From assembly GCA_022729705.1 (NCBI GenBank), contig DZAX01000001.1:1-64000 (forward strand): a stretch of 64,000 nucleotides of DNA. Reading direction: 5' to 3'. The notes below the pieces were generated by a model. That model was not told the origin of the DNA and made no database searches. It saw nothing but the letters and a program-made list of their open reading frames with translations. The translations under genes and the position numbers were made by a program. Origin of the DNA: Helicobacter cetorum. Lineage in GTDB: Bacteria; Campylobacterota; Campylobacteria; Campylobacterales; UBA6016. Shown piece by piece: positions 37,475-44,535 of this stretch (the first letter of the stretch is position 1; every line of letters begins with the position of its first letter).

Positions 37475-38085
37475 ATGAGTAAAACAAGAACTACGTTTAG
37501 TACAGAATTTAAAACTAAAATTGTGATTGAAGTTTTAAAGGGTGATAAAACATTAGTGAAATAGCAAATGTAAACAATATAACACCAAAGAATATTCAAA
37601 ACCGAAATAGCAATAAAAAACCATATCCATATATTGGACTTCTCGCAAAACCCTCTTCGCTAAGGCTTCACTATGGGTCCCCAAAATCAATAGATTTTGA
37701 CCCTATAGCTCTTTGAAGTGCTCATTTCATAGAGAGTTTTGCAAGAAGTCTATTAAAAGCAAAGGTGGATTTGTATATCTTGCGGCTATTATTGACCGGT
37801 ACTCTAAAGCAAAATGGTATCACTCTCTCTATGGATGGGAAAGGTAGGGCTACTGATAATATTTGTATTGAGAGATTTTGGAGAAGCGCAAAGGTTGAAA
37901 AGATATATCTTAATGAGTACGATATGGTATCAGATTTAAAAGATGATGTAAAAGAGTATATTAACTTTTATAATCATAGAAGATTTCATGAGAGCTTAGA
38001 GTACAAAAAGCCTATGAGCATTTATTGTGATAGTTTAAAAATAAATGATGAAAATTACATGAATATTGGAGAAAATGTAGCATAA
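37475..38085 (+). pseudogene. IS3-family element remnant (orfA and orfB fragments)
   Basis: From the ATG at 37475 the frame reads MSKTRTTFSTEFKTKIVIEV, an IS3 OrfA helix-turn-helix start. One missing base near 37555 breaks it, after which SEIANVNNITPKNIQN continues in another frame. OrfB is represented by KGGFVYLAAIIDRYSKA (integrase core, second Asp), then, after an internal deletion at a TCTAAAGCA-like junction near 37805, by ITLSMDGKGRATDNICIERF (third acid) to the end at 38085. A ~114-bp inverted-repeat element is inserted at 37637-37750. The element is dead. Confidence 0.85.
37637..37750. mobile_element. 114-bp MITE-like element nested in the IS3 remnant
   Basis: The ends GACTTCTCGCAAAAC (37637-37651) and GTTTTGCAAGAAGTC (37736-37750) are inverted repeats with one mismatch in 15. 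The element separates two pieces of the IS3 orfB reading frame (KPYPYI and IKSKGGF), so it inserted after the IS3 did. The interior is non-coding. Confidence 0.6.
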
Positions 38086-38335
38086 AGCAATAGGTGCTTT
38101 AGGGAATAAGATTTTTTAGAGAGTTGTCTTGAGGGTTTGGGGTGCTATATCAACAATAGCTTTTTCATTTTAAACCACCTTTTAATTTTTCTATATACAA
38201 AATAGCCTCATCGGCGACGCTTCGTACGATTTGAGTCCTGTTTGAATCATCCACTAGATTCGTATAGTGTTAGCCCCGCAGAGAGGAGTTCTGCGGTGGT
38301 TAGGTTTTAGGTAAAAATATTTTTGGGACAAATTG
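38086..38335. repeat. Left spacer of cassette copy 1 with truncated start of a periplasmic gene
   Basis: Bases 38151-38323 match 44363-44535 with about ten differences, including hairpin-preserving ones. On the minus strand 38151-38168 is the first six codons (MKKLLL) of the gene that is intact at 43994-44380, here cut by IS3 debris. The block contains a stem CCGCAGA/TCTGCGG at 38282-38302 or thereabouts. In copy 2 one stem base differs but still forms a G-U pair in RNA. The stop codon of the nuclease module lies at its edge in both copies. Confidence 0.75.
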
Positions 38336-38986
38336 TCAAATTTTAGAGCAAAGGGATTTTATTTCTTCGGCTAGAGCCACAACATCGTTGTGATTTTTTA
38401 ACTCTAGTAGCGGTTTGAATTTTATTTTGGCTTTTGAATAATACTCTTTCCAATCAATAAAATTCTCGCTACCTTCTGTGTCTGTCCAGTCCTCGTTTTC
38501 GACTATTATTTCAGTGTCAAAACCTATTTTGCTTTTATCAAAATTTGTATACGTGAATTTTTCATCATCTTCAAGCACGCCTTGACACTCGCCAAAAAAA
38601 TTATCACAATCCACTTTTTTTAAATTCATATCAACAAGTTTGAAACAGCCGTAAGTTATAAGCAAGGGAATTTTTTTATCAATCCCTAGCTGCTCCGTTG
38701 TGGCAATATATTTATCATATTTTAGCAACTCATCGGAAAATACTATATCTATGTTAAAACCAATCAAGTACCCATTTTCGGAGGCTTGCAAATGCTGGTA
38801 GAAAAAGCCATTGCTTTTATCCTCAAATACCGACTTTCCAACAGTCATATCTTTTGAAACTAGATTTTTGCCGCCAAGCTCATTAACCAAGTCATCGTAT
38901 ATGTTTTGGACATCAGCATAAAAATTGATACTCTCCCTTGTCATCGCAACTACATTTTCCATTTTAGTTTTAAGCCCTTGTTCCAT
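38336..38986 (-). CDS. Unknown protein paired with a PD-(D/E)XK nuclease (cassette 1 cargo)
   Basis: I do not recognise this 216-residue protein. It is acidic, with no membrane segment or obvious catalytic motif, and has an N-terminal helix (NVVAMTRESINFYADVQNIY) followed by a mixed alpha/beta region (GYLIGFNIDIVF, KIPLLITYGCFKLVDM). It overlaps the nuclease gene by 17 bp with its own AGGAGG ribosome-binding site, so the two are translated together. It could be a specificity, immunity or partner subunit. It is absent from cassette copy 2. Confidence 0.6.
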   Translation of the reverse strand: MEQGLKTKMENVVAMTRESINFYADVQNIYDDLVNELGGKNLVSKDMTVGKSVFEDKSNGFFYQHLQASENGYLIGFNIDIVFSDELLKYDKYIATTEQLGIDKKIPLLITYGCFKLVDMNLKKVDCDNFFGECQGVLEDDEKFTYTNFDKSKIGFDTEIIVENEDWTDTEGSENFIDWKEYYSKAKIKFKPLLELKNHNDVVALAEEIKSLCSKI

Positions 38987-39671
38987 TGTAAAATCCTCCT
39001 AAGTTATTGAATTGTTGATTTCCTGTATAGTTAAAAAAACCATTGTCATAAAATGAACCGCTTGAAGCCACTGCCGTAAAGTCGCCACTCCATCCATCCC
39101 AAATAGAGCCTATCTTGTAGCTAAGATATTTTTCTATGTGTCTGAGTAGGGCTGATGAGACCAAAGAGTCTGCTTTGTCTATTTCATCCCTTAGAGCATG
39201 ATAAAAATCTCTCCAGCTTAATAAATATACTTTCTCATGCTCTACATACTTCTCTTTTGCCTCTCTTTGATGATCATTAAAAAAAGTCAAATAGACAAGA
39301 TGAGTGCAATGTTCTGCATAATTTGCTAATTGACTTTCATTGCTTTCGCCACTACGATATTTGACTTCCACAATAATTTTCATTTTGTTCTCAAGCTCAA
39401 AATAGACATCAGGCTCGTCTCTCAACCCTTCGTTTTGTTTTGCTTTTTTAAAACTTTCCCATAGCTTAAAACTATCTGGAATAACCCAAGAGCTCGCAAT
39501 AACACCGCCTAGCCTATGGTCATCTTTGATATGTTTTGCTTTCGCCAAAATGTTAATCAAATGTTTTGGAACAATTTGCATCAATCCAAATACATTTGAA
39601 GTCAGCACATCTTCTTGTCTACTTACTGCGACATCTGGTCGAATCTTTCCTCTCATCTCAGCATCAATCAT
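38970..39671 (-). CDS. PD-(D/E)XK nuclease-like protein (cassette 1 cargo)
   Basis: From the ATG at 39671 the protein has 233 residues. AGGAGG sits 5 nt upstream, which rules out the earlier GTG at 39677 that overlaps it. The core EPDVYFELE...KIIVEVKYRSG shows the PD-(D/E)XK pattern with P87, D88, E102 and K104. The C-terminal 45 residues are rich in Gly, Asn, Phe and Tyr. Such nucleases are common in restriction and abortive-infection modules. It starts 52 bp after the gamma-glutamylcyclotransferase-like gene of the same operon. Confidence 0.7.
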   Translation of the reverse strand: MIDAEMRGKIRPDVAVSRQEDVLTSNVFGLMQIVPKHLINILAKAKHIKDDHRLGGVIASSWVIPDSFKLWESFKKAKQNEGLRDEPDVYFELENKMKIIVEVKYRSGESNESQLANYAEHCTHLVYLTFFNDHQREAKEKYVEHEKVYLLSWRDFYHALRDEIDKADSLVSSALLRHIEKYLSYKIGSIWDGWSGDFTAVASSGSFYDNGFFNYTGNQQFNNLGGFYNGTRA

Positions 39672-39723
39672 TATCACCTCCTAAAAAATTTTACACAAAT
39701 CAGCTTCTTAAATCATACCCATC

Positions 39724-40128
39724 TTAAAATAAAAGCTCTTCCAATCCAAAATCCCCATCCATCTCAAACTTATCCAAAAACTGATACTTGTCATATTGTA
39801 TCTTCTCAGCCAAAAAATACGCTGTCGCTTTGACAATAGTTTTGTCTCCCAAGACCACCTCTATCTCTCGCCTTGTGTAGTGGTCTGGATACCCCTCTAG
39901 TTCGTCTAGTCTTTGTATCGTCTGATGTGCTACCTCGTACACTTCGCCATAGACACACAACCCTTCACCCTCTGCGTCTATGAGATACGGGAAAGAGGGG
40001 TATTTACATATCATCGGATACGGGTGCAGTGTTTTGGCGTTTGAGATGAACTTTGAGTTTGCAAGTAATAGATGATTATCAAAGCCCTTTTTGAGCGTAC
40101 CATACACAAAGACTCTAACAGGCGTCAT
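39724..40128 (-). CDS. Gamma-glutamylcyclotransferase (AIG2)-like protein, copy 1
   Basis: From the ATG at 40128 it has 134 residues and opens with the family signature VFVYGTLKKG, the substrate loop, and later shows GEVYEV, LDELEGYPDHYTRRE. These are the marks of GGCT/AIG2 folds, which cyclise gamma-glutamyl amines or peptides. The first Met of the longer frame (16 residues upstream) is rejected because the ATG at 40128 overlaps the preceding gene by an ATGA quartet. Its biological substrate is unknown. An apparently identical copy lies at 45794-46198. Confidence 0.85.
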   Translation of the reverse strand: MTPVRVFVYGTLKKGFDNHLLLANSKFISNAKTLHPYPMICKYPSFPYLIDAEGEGLCVYGEVYEVAHQTIQRLDELEGYPDHYTRREIEVVLGDKTIVKATAYFLAEKIQYDKYQFLDKFEMDGDFGLEELLF

Positions 40129-40541
40129 GGCTGCAAATCTACAATCAAAAAAGTCTGCAACACGCTTTTGCATTTTTCGTCAATATTTGTTAGCTTCAAT
40201 GGATGCCTGTCAGATATTAGTAAAAGCTTTTTGTCTCTTGAGTTTATGTATATACCGAGTAGTTCAAGCAATTTTGCAGAGTCCACAACGGAGTCTTGTA
40301 TCTCATTTATAATCAAAATATCGATTTTCTCCTCGATAAGCGACTCTATTTCTGCCAACGTTCCAGATCCTGCTAATGCTATATCTTTGTCTTCATTTTG
40401 TATGCTTAACTCATCGTAAATTATGTTTAAAGACTGCCTTCTTACCATCTCGTCTTTGCCATAAATAATCATAAGATTATGCGGGCTCGCAAATTTTGCA
40501 AATAACTGAGCAGCTTTGAAAGTAAAACTCTCTTTGTCCAT
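40125..40541 (-). CDS. DnaA/Hda-like degenerate AAA protein, copy 1
   Basis: The 138-residue protein lines up with the AAA+ core of DnaA: NLMIIYGKDEMVRRQSLNII stands where the Walker A helix should be, IDILIINEIQ replaces the Walker B IDDIQF, and LLISDRHPLKLTNIDEKCKS to LIVDLQP matches the sensor-1 to box VII stretch. The P-loop GxxGxGKT is destroyed (GKDEMVRR) and the DD of Walker B is NE, so it probably does not hydrolyse ATP. The C-terminal lid and DNA-binding domains are missing. It may bind DnaA or another AAA+ partner. AAGGAG precedes the ATG. The assignment is by eye. Confidence 0.6.
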   Translation of the reverse strand: MDKESFTFKAAQLFAKFASPHNLMIIYGKDEMVRRQSLNIIYDELSIQNEDKDIALAGSGTLAEIESLIEEKIDILIINEIQDSVVDSAKLLELLGIYINSRDKKLLLISDRHPLKLTNIDEKCKSVLQTFLIVDLQP

Positions 40542-40588
40542 TTATCGCTCCTTGTTGTGCTAGTATTATGGGGAGGCATTCTAAATGA

Positions 40589-40615
40589 CTACCGATTGTA
40601 GCGGTCGATTGGCAT
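40589..40615 (-). CDS. Putative 8-codon leader ORF before the DnaA-like gene, copy 1
   Basis: In the 128-bp gap after the WYL gene, a strong GGAGGAG (rc of 40621-40627) is followed 5 nt later by ATG and eight codons reading MPIDRYNR before a TAG. The peptide is too short to be a classical gene, but the ribosome-binding site is better than those of its neighbours. It could be a regulatory leader peptide or the start of a deleted gene. The same ORF occurs at 46659-46685. Confidence 0.35.
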   Translation of the reverse strand: MPIDRYNR

Positions 40616-40650
40616 ACAAACTCCTCCGTGTGAGTCTGTATTTTAGCGGA

Positions 40651-40674
40651 CTAAGTGGACACTATTTGTCTAGT
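40651..40674. promoter_or_regulatory. Candidate WYL operator, site 1 (GACA-N5-TGTC)
   Basis: This 24-bp sequence overlaps the WYL stop codon and lies 110 bp before the DnaA-like gene. It contains GACA-N5-TGTC and is the near reverse complement (about three mismatches) of 41685-41708, on the other side of the WYL gene. A copy is at 46721-46744. Confidence 0.45.
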
Positions 40675-41587
40675 TTGATATTTCTTCTAAGTAGTCTTGT
40701 ATGGTCGTCTTAAACTCATCCGCCAACCACTGAGGCTCGACGATTTTTACTAGCGGCAAATACCACTGCACAATCGGGAGTATCTCCATCTCGTCTGTGG
40801 CTTCGACGGTTATCTCTGCGCTGCCATTATCGTATCTTGCGCTAAAGCTTTGAGATTTCATCGGCTTTCTCTCGAAATACACTACTGCATCTTTTTCGAT
40901 AAATAGCCTAACTGTAAACGGTTGTTTATGCGGTTGAAACCAAATGGAGTTTGCCTTTGCAAGCCCATTTTCAAGTGACGAGGGTATCTCAAACTTTATA
41001 TCCAAAAGCTCAATATTTTTGAGAGTTTTTAGGTGAAACTTTTTGAAAGTATCTTTTGCCTTTATATCAAACGCCAGCAGATACCAAAAACCATCAAAAA
41101 AAGCCAGCTTTAGCGGTTTTAACTCAAAACTGCCTTTTCGGTAATCACATTTGATGGCTGTTTTGTTTTTTATGGCGTTCTCTAGCGCCGTAAAGCTCTC
41201 TAAATGCTCCGAATTTAGGGCTTCACTATCAATTTTTGCATATATCTGGTGGTTGAGATTTGAGGATATTTGCTCTATCAGATTGTGAGCTTTTAGATAA
41301 AACTGCCTCCCAGCCCCCTTTGCCAGCTCGTCTAGTATTCCTAGCACAATCCCTTCGTCACCTTTGAGCCCCTCACCGGCTTTTGTCTTATCAATTTGCC
41401 AGAGCCTACCCTCGCACACAGCTCCGGCATCTTTTAAGACTTCATGTAAATCTCTTTGAATAGTTTTTGTGCTGACACCCAGCTCTTTTGATAGCTCGGT
41501 GATTGTCGCAGATGTTTTGGAGAGTCTGTCATAGAGATATGAAATTCGCTCAAATTTTGGATTTGAGATTAGTTCTTTTTTTGGCAT
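40670..41587 (-). CDS. WYL-domain transcriptional regulator, copy 1
   Basis: The 305-residue protein has an N-terminal winged helix (ITELSKELGVSTKTIQRDLH at ~33-52) and a WYL domain (KLAFFDGFWYLLAFDIKAKD, with KKFHLKTLKNIELL next) followed by the WCX extension (WYLPLVKIVEPQWL). Regulators of this type sense ligands, often nucleic acid or nucleotides, and frequently govern phage-defence operons. It heads the minus-strand cassette, with a 128-bp gap before the DnaA-like gene. Paired GACA-N5-TGTC dyads lie on either side of the gene. An apparently identical copy is at 46740-47657. Confidence 0.88.
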   Translation of the reverse strand: MPKKELISNPKFERISYLYDRLSKTSATITELSKELGVSTKTIQRDLHEVLKDAGAVCEGRLWQIDKTKAGEGLKGDEGIVLGILDELAKGAGRQFYLKAHNLIEQISSNLNHQIYAKIDSEALNSEHLESFTALENAIKNKTAIKCDYRKGSFELKPLKLAFFDGFWYLLAFDIKAKDTFKKFHLKTLKNIELLDIKFEIPSSLENGLAKANSIWFQPHKQPFTVRLFIEKDAVVYFERKPMKSQSFSARYDNGSAEITVEATDEMEILPIVQWYLPLVKIVEPQWLADEFKTTIQDYLEEISN

Positions 41588-41684
41588 TTTAATTCTTCAA
41601 ACAATGAGATGACTGCACTAGTGCAATAATATGGGTATTTAACTATAAATCATCTTTTGTTTAACTGCTCTATATGCAAAACCA

Positions 41685-41708
41685 ACTAGACAAAAAATGT
41701 CCACTTAG
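41685..41708. promoter_or_regulatory. Candidate WYL operator, site 2 (GACA-N5-TGTC)
   Basis: This site contains GACA-AAAAA-TGTC and matches the reverse complement of 40651-40674 with about three mismatches. It sits in the 233-bp divergent region between the WYL gene and the unknown gene at 41821, so it could regulate both. The region right of copy 2 lacks this site. Confidence 0.45.
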
Positions 41709-41820
41709 ACCTGTAAAATACCTCCAAACTTTTGGGAGCCGGAATCAATACATAAAGCGCCTTATACGCATAAAGAGAGCTTTTGATAGCATAAAATAAA
41801 ATCAAAAAAGGAGAACATAA

Positions 41821-42411
41821 ATGAGTAGCGCACCGACAAGTTTTGCCAAAAATATAAAAGAGGCGGTTGTTGTGTTTTTGGATGATATATCTTTTAGGTC
41901 GCATAGAGAGGTGAGTATTTTGACTCAAATAAGCGAAATTTCGGATGAACAGAGTTTTGTTCTGGTAGTCGGTAAAAAACTTATTTCTTTGGATGCCGTA
42001 CCCCAAGGAAAGCGGTATATGTTTGTTGGAATCACAAAACTCATATATGAAGCCGGACACTACCCGTTTGCGACCTCATTGGCTGTAGCGGATGCCGAAA
42101 CTGCAAAAATAGTTGTAGATGATATTTTGGTCTGCGCCGAAGATGGGGATGCCATCATAATGTCGCCTGATATTTTCGCCGACATAGTAGATGGAAAAAT
42201 GCTCAGAGCCATACCCTTTGACGATAAAAAAAGCCTACAAAACGCAAAAGCTATCTGGTATTGTCCGACGGCTGACAAGGAGCTACCGGAGGTAAATAAA
42301 GCTTTTGGCGAGATATGCGAGCTGGCAAACGAAGAGTGCGACGCTTTTTTTATGGCTTCGAGTTTGAACGGAAGGGAAAAAGACTATTTGATAGCGATAG
42401 ATGAGATATAA
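41821..42411 (+). CDS. Unknown protein, partner of an AAA+ ATPase
   Basis: I do not recognise this 196-residue protein. It seems cytoplasmic, with two halves of alpha/beta character (EQSFVLVVGKKLISL, and DGDAIIMSPDIFADIVDGK) and an acidic C terminus. A good AAGGAG precedes the ATG. It lies 21 bp upstream of an AAA+ ATPase gene and is transcribed divergently from the WYL regulator across a shared intergenic region with a candidate operator, suggesting common control. No close functional analogue comes to mind. Confidence 0.6.
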   Translation: MSSAPTSFAKNIKEAVVVFLDDISFRSHREVSILTQISEISDEQSFVLVVGKKLISLDAVPQGKRYMFVGITKLIYEAGHYPFATSLAVADAETAKIVVDDILVCAEDGDAIIMSPDIFADIVDGKMLRAIPFDDKKSLQNAKAIWYCPTADKELPEVNKAFGEICELANEECDAFFMASSLNGREKDYLIAIDEI

Positions 42412-42432
42412 AAAATCGAGGAGATAAAGCAG

Positions 42433-43530
42433 ATGAACATTCAATTTATATCAGACAATGACAACCAAAATAAGCTTGAAGAGATTTTTGCTAAAAGCCG
42501 TCTGAACGCTTATGCAAAGTTTTGCGAAAAATTTCCCATGAGAGTGCGAAGAGTTGAAATTGTAAATGTCTATAACTGCACGATGCCAAAACTTGTCAAA
42601 CTACTGGAGGAGAGCTATAAAGAGCTATATAGCCCAGAGGCAGATACTTTCTCCATCTTGACGGACGATGGCGTTATGATGATGATATGGTGCGGCGATA
42701 GAGTCTCTTATATTGAGCTAAATTGCTATGTTTACTCGGGCAGCATAGAGCAGTGTCAAAGCGGTATAAGAAATATAAGGGCTCTGCTTGACGAGTATAT
42801 AGTAGCTAGAAGCCAATACGCAAAATCAACTATGAAGTGGTATCAACACAAAAATGGCTTAATAGAATACCGAGCAATCACTCAGGAGATAGCTATTGAC
42901 TATGATTTGGCGCTCAAATATCCATATTTAGAGGAAATTGATAAGCGAATAGAAGATTTTTTGGCCTCTGATAGCTCGGTTTTGCTACTCAAAGGGGAGC
43001 CGGGAACCGGCAAGACATCGCTTATTAGGCAAATAATCGCCAAAAAGTGGCAGATGTCTAGTAAGCTGGATAAAGACTACTATGTAGAAATAGGGTATGC
43101 GACCGATGAAAATGTATTTTTGAGCGACACTTTGTTTGTCGATTATGTCAAGGGGGCTTTTCAGATATTGGCGCTTGAGGACGCCGATTCTTTGCTTCTA
43201 AAAAGGAGCGAAGGAAACAACCATGTCACAAGACTACTAAACTCAACGGACGGGCTTATCAAGGCAAGCGGCAACAAAGTAATCATCTCCACAAATCTAA
43301 AAACATTTGCAGACATCGATACCGCTCTTTTGAGAGAGGGGAGATGCTATGACATCATCGAAACAAAACCTCTCAATTTGGAGCAGACAAAAGCTTTGGC
43401 CAAAAAACTAAAGATACCGACCGATGGTTTTCAAAATTCAAGCTACACGCTAGCGCAGATTTATAAACACAAAGGCGACCGATTTATTAGCTCCATTGAG
43501 AGGAAGCCTGCGGTGGCTGGGTTTAGGTAG
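42433..43530 (+). CDS. AAA+ ATPase with unique N-terminal domain
   Basis: The 365-residue protein has ~170 N-terminal residues of unknown fold, then a classical AAA module: Walker A GEPGTGKT (188-195), Walker B ILALED (245-250), sensor 1 Asn288 in VIISTNLK, and arginine-finger candidates R301/R304 in LLREGRC. The module is closest in feel to BCS1/26S-type AAA ATPases. A 10-bp stem (43525-43534 with 43546-43555) overlaps its stop codon. An IS remnant follows within 35 bp, so slight C-terminal truncation cannot be excluded. It is the partner of the gene at 41821. Confidence 0.75.
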   Translation: MNIQFISDNDNQNKLEEIFAKSRLNAYAKFCEKFPMRVRRVEIVNVYNCTMPKLVKLLEESYKELYSPEADTFSILTDDGVMMMIWCGDRVSYIELNCYVYSGSIEQCQSGIRNIRALLDEYIVARSQYAKSTMKWYQHKNGLIEYRAITQEIAIDYDLALKYPYLEEIDKRIEDFLASDSSVLLLKGEPGTGKTSLIRQIIAKKWQMSSKLDKDYYVEIGYATDENVFLSDTLFVDYVKGAFQILALEDADSLLLKRSEGNNHVTRLLNSTDGLIKASGNKVIISTNLKTFADIDTALLREGRCYDIIETKPLNLEQTKALAKKLKIPTDGFQNSSYTLAQIYKHKGDRFISSIERKPAVAGFR

Positions 43531-43555
43531 AGGGACTTTTAAAGCCCCTCTACCT
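43525..43555. terminator. Hairpin at the end of the AAA+ ATPase gene
   Basis: AGGTAGAGGG (43525-43534) pairs perfectly with CCCTCTACCT (43546-43555) around an 11-nt AT-rich loop, and the stop codon TAG lies in the first arm. It could be a terminator or the terminal repeat of the IS remnant that begins right after it. Confidence 0.5.
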
Positions 43556-43562
43556 CTGTGTC

Positions 43563-43792
43563 CAAGCTACATTAACCGCATAAGCCATGAGCCAAAAACA
43601 TTGGGAGAGTTATTTAGAGATTTAGAGTGTGAACTACAAGCGCTGGTTATTTCAATGGAGAGGTTTCTGCGGATACTGACCGCTATTGCAGAAATTGGCG
43701 AAGTTGTCAAGGAGAATAAAGATTTGTTGAAGATCGTAGCGCTCTTAAGGGCTCATACGCAAAAAGAGTTGGGGGTTGTGTGCGAAAGTTGA
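43563..43792 (+). pseudogene. C-terminal remnant of a second IS4-like transposase
   Basis: About 76 residues (SYINRISHEPKTLGELFRDL, ending in LGVVCES) align with the last part of the transposase remnant at 36135-36658 (YINRMSHEPKTIGGLFKDL, ending in LGFRCER). The two differ at many positions, so they come from different members of one family. There is no start codon and everything upstream is lost. Confidence 0.8.
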
Positions 43793-43993
43793 GTTAGCTA
43801 CTTGATGGGGTTTGAATTTGCAAGTGGCTCTTAAGCTTTTTATTCGTCCACATCGAGCCCCACCGAAGCGCTAATTTAAAAAAAATCAAGTATAGCTTAA
43901 CAAAACTCTCAGCTCCAGACCAAGAGCCAACAAACAACAAAGGTTTTAGTCTCTTTGTTTTGCCTCTCTATAGCTTTTTACTGAAATCTTCTG

Positions 43994-44380
43994 CTATTGA
44001 GAACTCGCTTTTTTCGGCGACCTTAATTTATATTTTCCAGAGACACTTACACCTGATCCGCAGTAGCCCTTTGATTCTATATTGCCGGATATTTCTACAA
44101 AACCGTTGCCAAATTTTATAATCATAATACCGCCCATATCCTCATCTCTATCTCTAAATTCGGCGGTATTTCCGTTTATTGCAGCCTCGCCGTCAAATTG
44201 ACACAAATGTGCGTTCTTGGAATTCATGTTATCCACGGAGAAAGTCAGCTTATCTGCCGATAGTTGTTTTATCTCGATACTACCTACAGTCAAGCCGCCT
44301 TTCATACGATAATCCCCGCTAAAATCTTTTGCCATCAATGCCGCGCAAAATCCCATACTTACCAACAATAGCTTTTTCAT
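43994..44380 (-). CDS. Small periplasmic protein of unknown function
   Basis: From the ATG at 44380 the protein has 128 residues with a signal peptide (MKKLLLVSMGFCAALMA). The mature part looks like an all-beta domain (DYRMKGGLTVGSIEIKQL, HLCQFDGEAAINGNTAEF), with two cysteines that could form a disulfide. A further 29 codons open upstream but belong to the spacer repeat; AAAGGTGG 6-10 nt before 44380 supports the shorter form. Its first 18 bp and upstream spacer are duplicated at 38151-38323. The 43793-43993 stretch downstream shows no gene. Confidence 0.65.
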   Translation of the reverse strand: MKKLLLVSMGFCAALMAKDFSGDYRMKGGLTVGSIEIKQLSADKLTFSVDNMNSKNAHLCQFDGEAAINGNTAEFRDRDEDMGGIMIIKFGNGFVEISGNIESKGYCGSGVSVSGKYKLRSPKKASSQ

Positions 44381-44535
44381 TTCAATCCACCTTTTAATTT
44401 TTTTTATACACAAAATAGCCTCATCGGCGACGCTTCGTACGATTTGAACCCTGCTTGAATCATCCACTAGATTCGTATAGTGTTAGCCCCGCAGAGAGGA
44501 GTTCTGCAGTGGTTAGGTTTTAGGCAAAAAGGTTT
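44381..44535. repeat. Left spacer of cassette copy 2
   Basis: This block matches 38169-38323 with about ten substitutions and one single-base indel. It holds a 7-bp stem near the nuclease stop codon and the ribosome-binding region of the periplasmic gene. It is the common left boundary of the exchangeable nuclease module. Confidence 0.75.

Larger units (their letters stand above)
39709..41623. repeat. 1.9-kb segmental duplication, copy 1
   Basis: This block recurs at 45779-47693 with a constant offset of 6070 bp and no indel. I saw only two substitutions, both within the first ~35 bp (39721 and 39742), and none after that. It holds three complete genes (WYL regulator, DnaA-like, GGCT-like). 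Identity stops sharply after GACTGCACTAGTG at the right edge and fades at the end of the GGCT-like gene on the left. Confidence 0.9.

Noticed and set aside
38086-38335. Possible retron or other non-coding defence RNA in the cassette spacer
   Set aside because: No reverse transcriptase is encoded in the window; the conserved spacer is explained by the nuclease 3' end and the start region of the periplasmic gene.
44381-44467. Longer form of the periplasmic protein starting at 44467
   Set aside because: The extra 29 codons come from the duplicated spacer and would bury the signal peptide; the ribosome-binding site supports 44380.
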